Positions 23,677-24,318 of a stretch of DNA of 24,318 nt are shown here, piece after piece (position 1 is the stretch's first letter; every line of letters begins with the position of its first letter). The DNA is from Acholeplasmatales bacterium (GTDB lineage: Bacteria > Bacillota_I > Bacilli_A > Acholeplasmatales > Anaeroplasmataceae). The DNA lies in NCBI GenBank assembly GCA_016282815.1, contig JAEELU010000031.1, forward strand, positions 1 to 24,318. Direction: 5' to 3'. The position numbers and the translations under genes were made by a program. Under the pieces are notes generated by a model that was not told the origin of the DNA, ran no database searches, and saw only the letters and a program-made list of their open reading frames with translations.

Positions 23677-24318
23677 ATGAACTTAATATTAGCAACCTTA
23701 TGGGATATCCTTTCCTCTAGAGAAGCTATTATAGTTTATATTATTTTAGTTCTTATCATTTTTGGTGGACTTATATTTTCAATACTATTCTTTGAAAAAA
23801 GAAGAGAAATAGAGAATAAGGAAATATATAGTGATTCAAACGATAAAAGTGTTAAGGATATCGTAGAAAGTGTATCCGAATCAATCAAAAAGGAAAATGA
23901 TAAGCTTAGAGAGGATATCTTAGATACTAAGGATATGGTACTTGAATTATCTGATAGAGGTATAGGATATCAAACAGTTGATACTAATAAGCCTGTAAAT
24001 AAGGAAGTATTAGAAACTGATGAATCAAGATTCTTTATGCTAACTGAAATCGATAAAAGATATCAGAATTATAAGGAACCAAAATATGATAATACAATTA
24101 CCCTAAAGGAAATATGTGAATCATTTAGAAACTTTTCAGCAAGACAATTAAAGCTATATTACGATATTAGAGATATAAGAAGATTTATAGCTGGCCTTGC
24201 CGTAACTAAGCTTTTAATTCTACAAGGTATGTCAGGTACAGGTAAAACATCACTTGCCTATGCGTTTGGTGAATATTTACAAAATAAAACAATAGTAGTA
24301 CCTATTCAGCCAATGTGG
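23677..24318 (+). CDS. Membrane-anchored McrB-like AAA+ ATPase (3' end outside window)
   Basis: First 214 residues; the frame is open to the window edge. ATG 23677 has AAAGGAG 9 nt upstream and lies 14 nt after the GH3-fusion stop. Residues about 18-39 are one membrane helix (IIVYIILVLIIFGGLIFSIL) followed by KRR, so the bulk is cytoplasmic. Residues 50-95 are charged and heptad-like (VKDIVESVSESIKKENDKL), a probable coiled coil. The AAA+ part begins near 150 (FRNFSARQLKLYYDIRDIRR), with Walker A GMSGTGKTS (184-192) and the McrB-type continuation LAYAFGEYL and VVPIQPMW. Walker B, sensor and arginine finger are beyond the end. This segment aligns with the degenerate AAA+ part of the preceding gene, suggesting paralogous subunits of one mixed ring. 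McrB-type NTPases elsewhere drive nucleases or membrane-associated machines; the role here is unknown. Confidence 0.85.
   Translation, partial: MNLILATLWDILSSREAIIVYIILVLIIFGGLIFSILFFEKRREIENKEIYSDSNDKSVKDIVESVSESIKKENDKLREDILDTKDMVLELSDRGIGYQTVDTNKPVNKEVLETDESRFFMLTEIDKRYQNYKEPKYDNTITLKEICESFRNFSARQLKLYYDIRDIRRFIAGLAVTKLLILQGMSGTGKTSLAYAFGEYLQNKTIVVPIQPMW

Noticed and set aside
1..24318. CRISPR array, insertion sequence or prophage
   Set aside because: No regularly spaced direct repeats, transposase, integrase or terminal inverted repeats were seen.

Overview
The window is 24.3 kb of very AT-rich DNA from a low-GC Gram-positive-type bacterium (Bacilli/Mollicutes side). Support comes from strong AGGAGG-type ribosome binding sites, T-tailed intrinsic terminators, SPII lipoproteins, RNase J, a LytTR/DUF3021 pair and a MarR-ABC-ABC cluster. 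Trp is encoded by TGG, and the one TGA stop sits in a normal ATGAATGA coupling overlap, so the standard code applies and Mycoplasma/Spiroplasma are unlikely. An uncultured gut Bacilli lineage near the Mollicutes would fit, but the sequence does not name a species. Many promoters are of the extended -10 (TGn-TATAAT) kind.

Layout. 1-1481: 3' end of enolase, EF-P with an altered modification loop, and tRNA-Gln(CUG), all forward. 1572-5509: a 1,090-residue Ig-like-repeat lipoprotein and a small lipoprotein. 5510-6060: no credible ordinary protein gene, but a free-standing unit of about 460 nt with a promoter, many helices and an intrinsic terminator, read as an unidentified large structured RNA. 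6115-6651: small YcxB-like membrane protein. 6734-11545: MarR regulator, two halves of a heterodimeric ABC exporter and a coupled HAD phosphatase. 11607-13313 (minus): ribonuclease J, convergent with that operon and divergent from a Sel1-repeat protein. 13947-15653: prolyl-tRNA synthetase. 15786-18926: ABC-2 ATPase, permease, LytTR regulator, DUF3021 membrane protein and sirtuin in one tight operon, with a candidate LytTR operator in front. 19018-20145: a Thr-rich-linker lipoprotein. 20393-24318: a two-gene operon running off the window.

The most unusual unit is the last one. Its first gene encodes a GH3-glycosidase-like domain without a signal peptide and without a recognisable catalytic Asp, then a two-helix membrane hairpin, an acidic linker and what reads as a degenerate McrB-like AAA+ module. 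The second gene, 14 nt downstream, is an N-terminally membrane-anchored AAA+ protein with an intact Walker A that aligns with the degenerate module. Together they look like an active/inactive AAA+ pair held at the membrane with a GH3-like pseudoenzyme. The second strongest item is the unidentified structured RNA.
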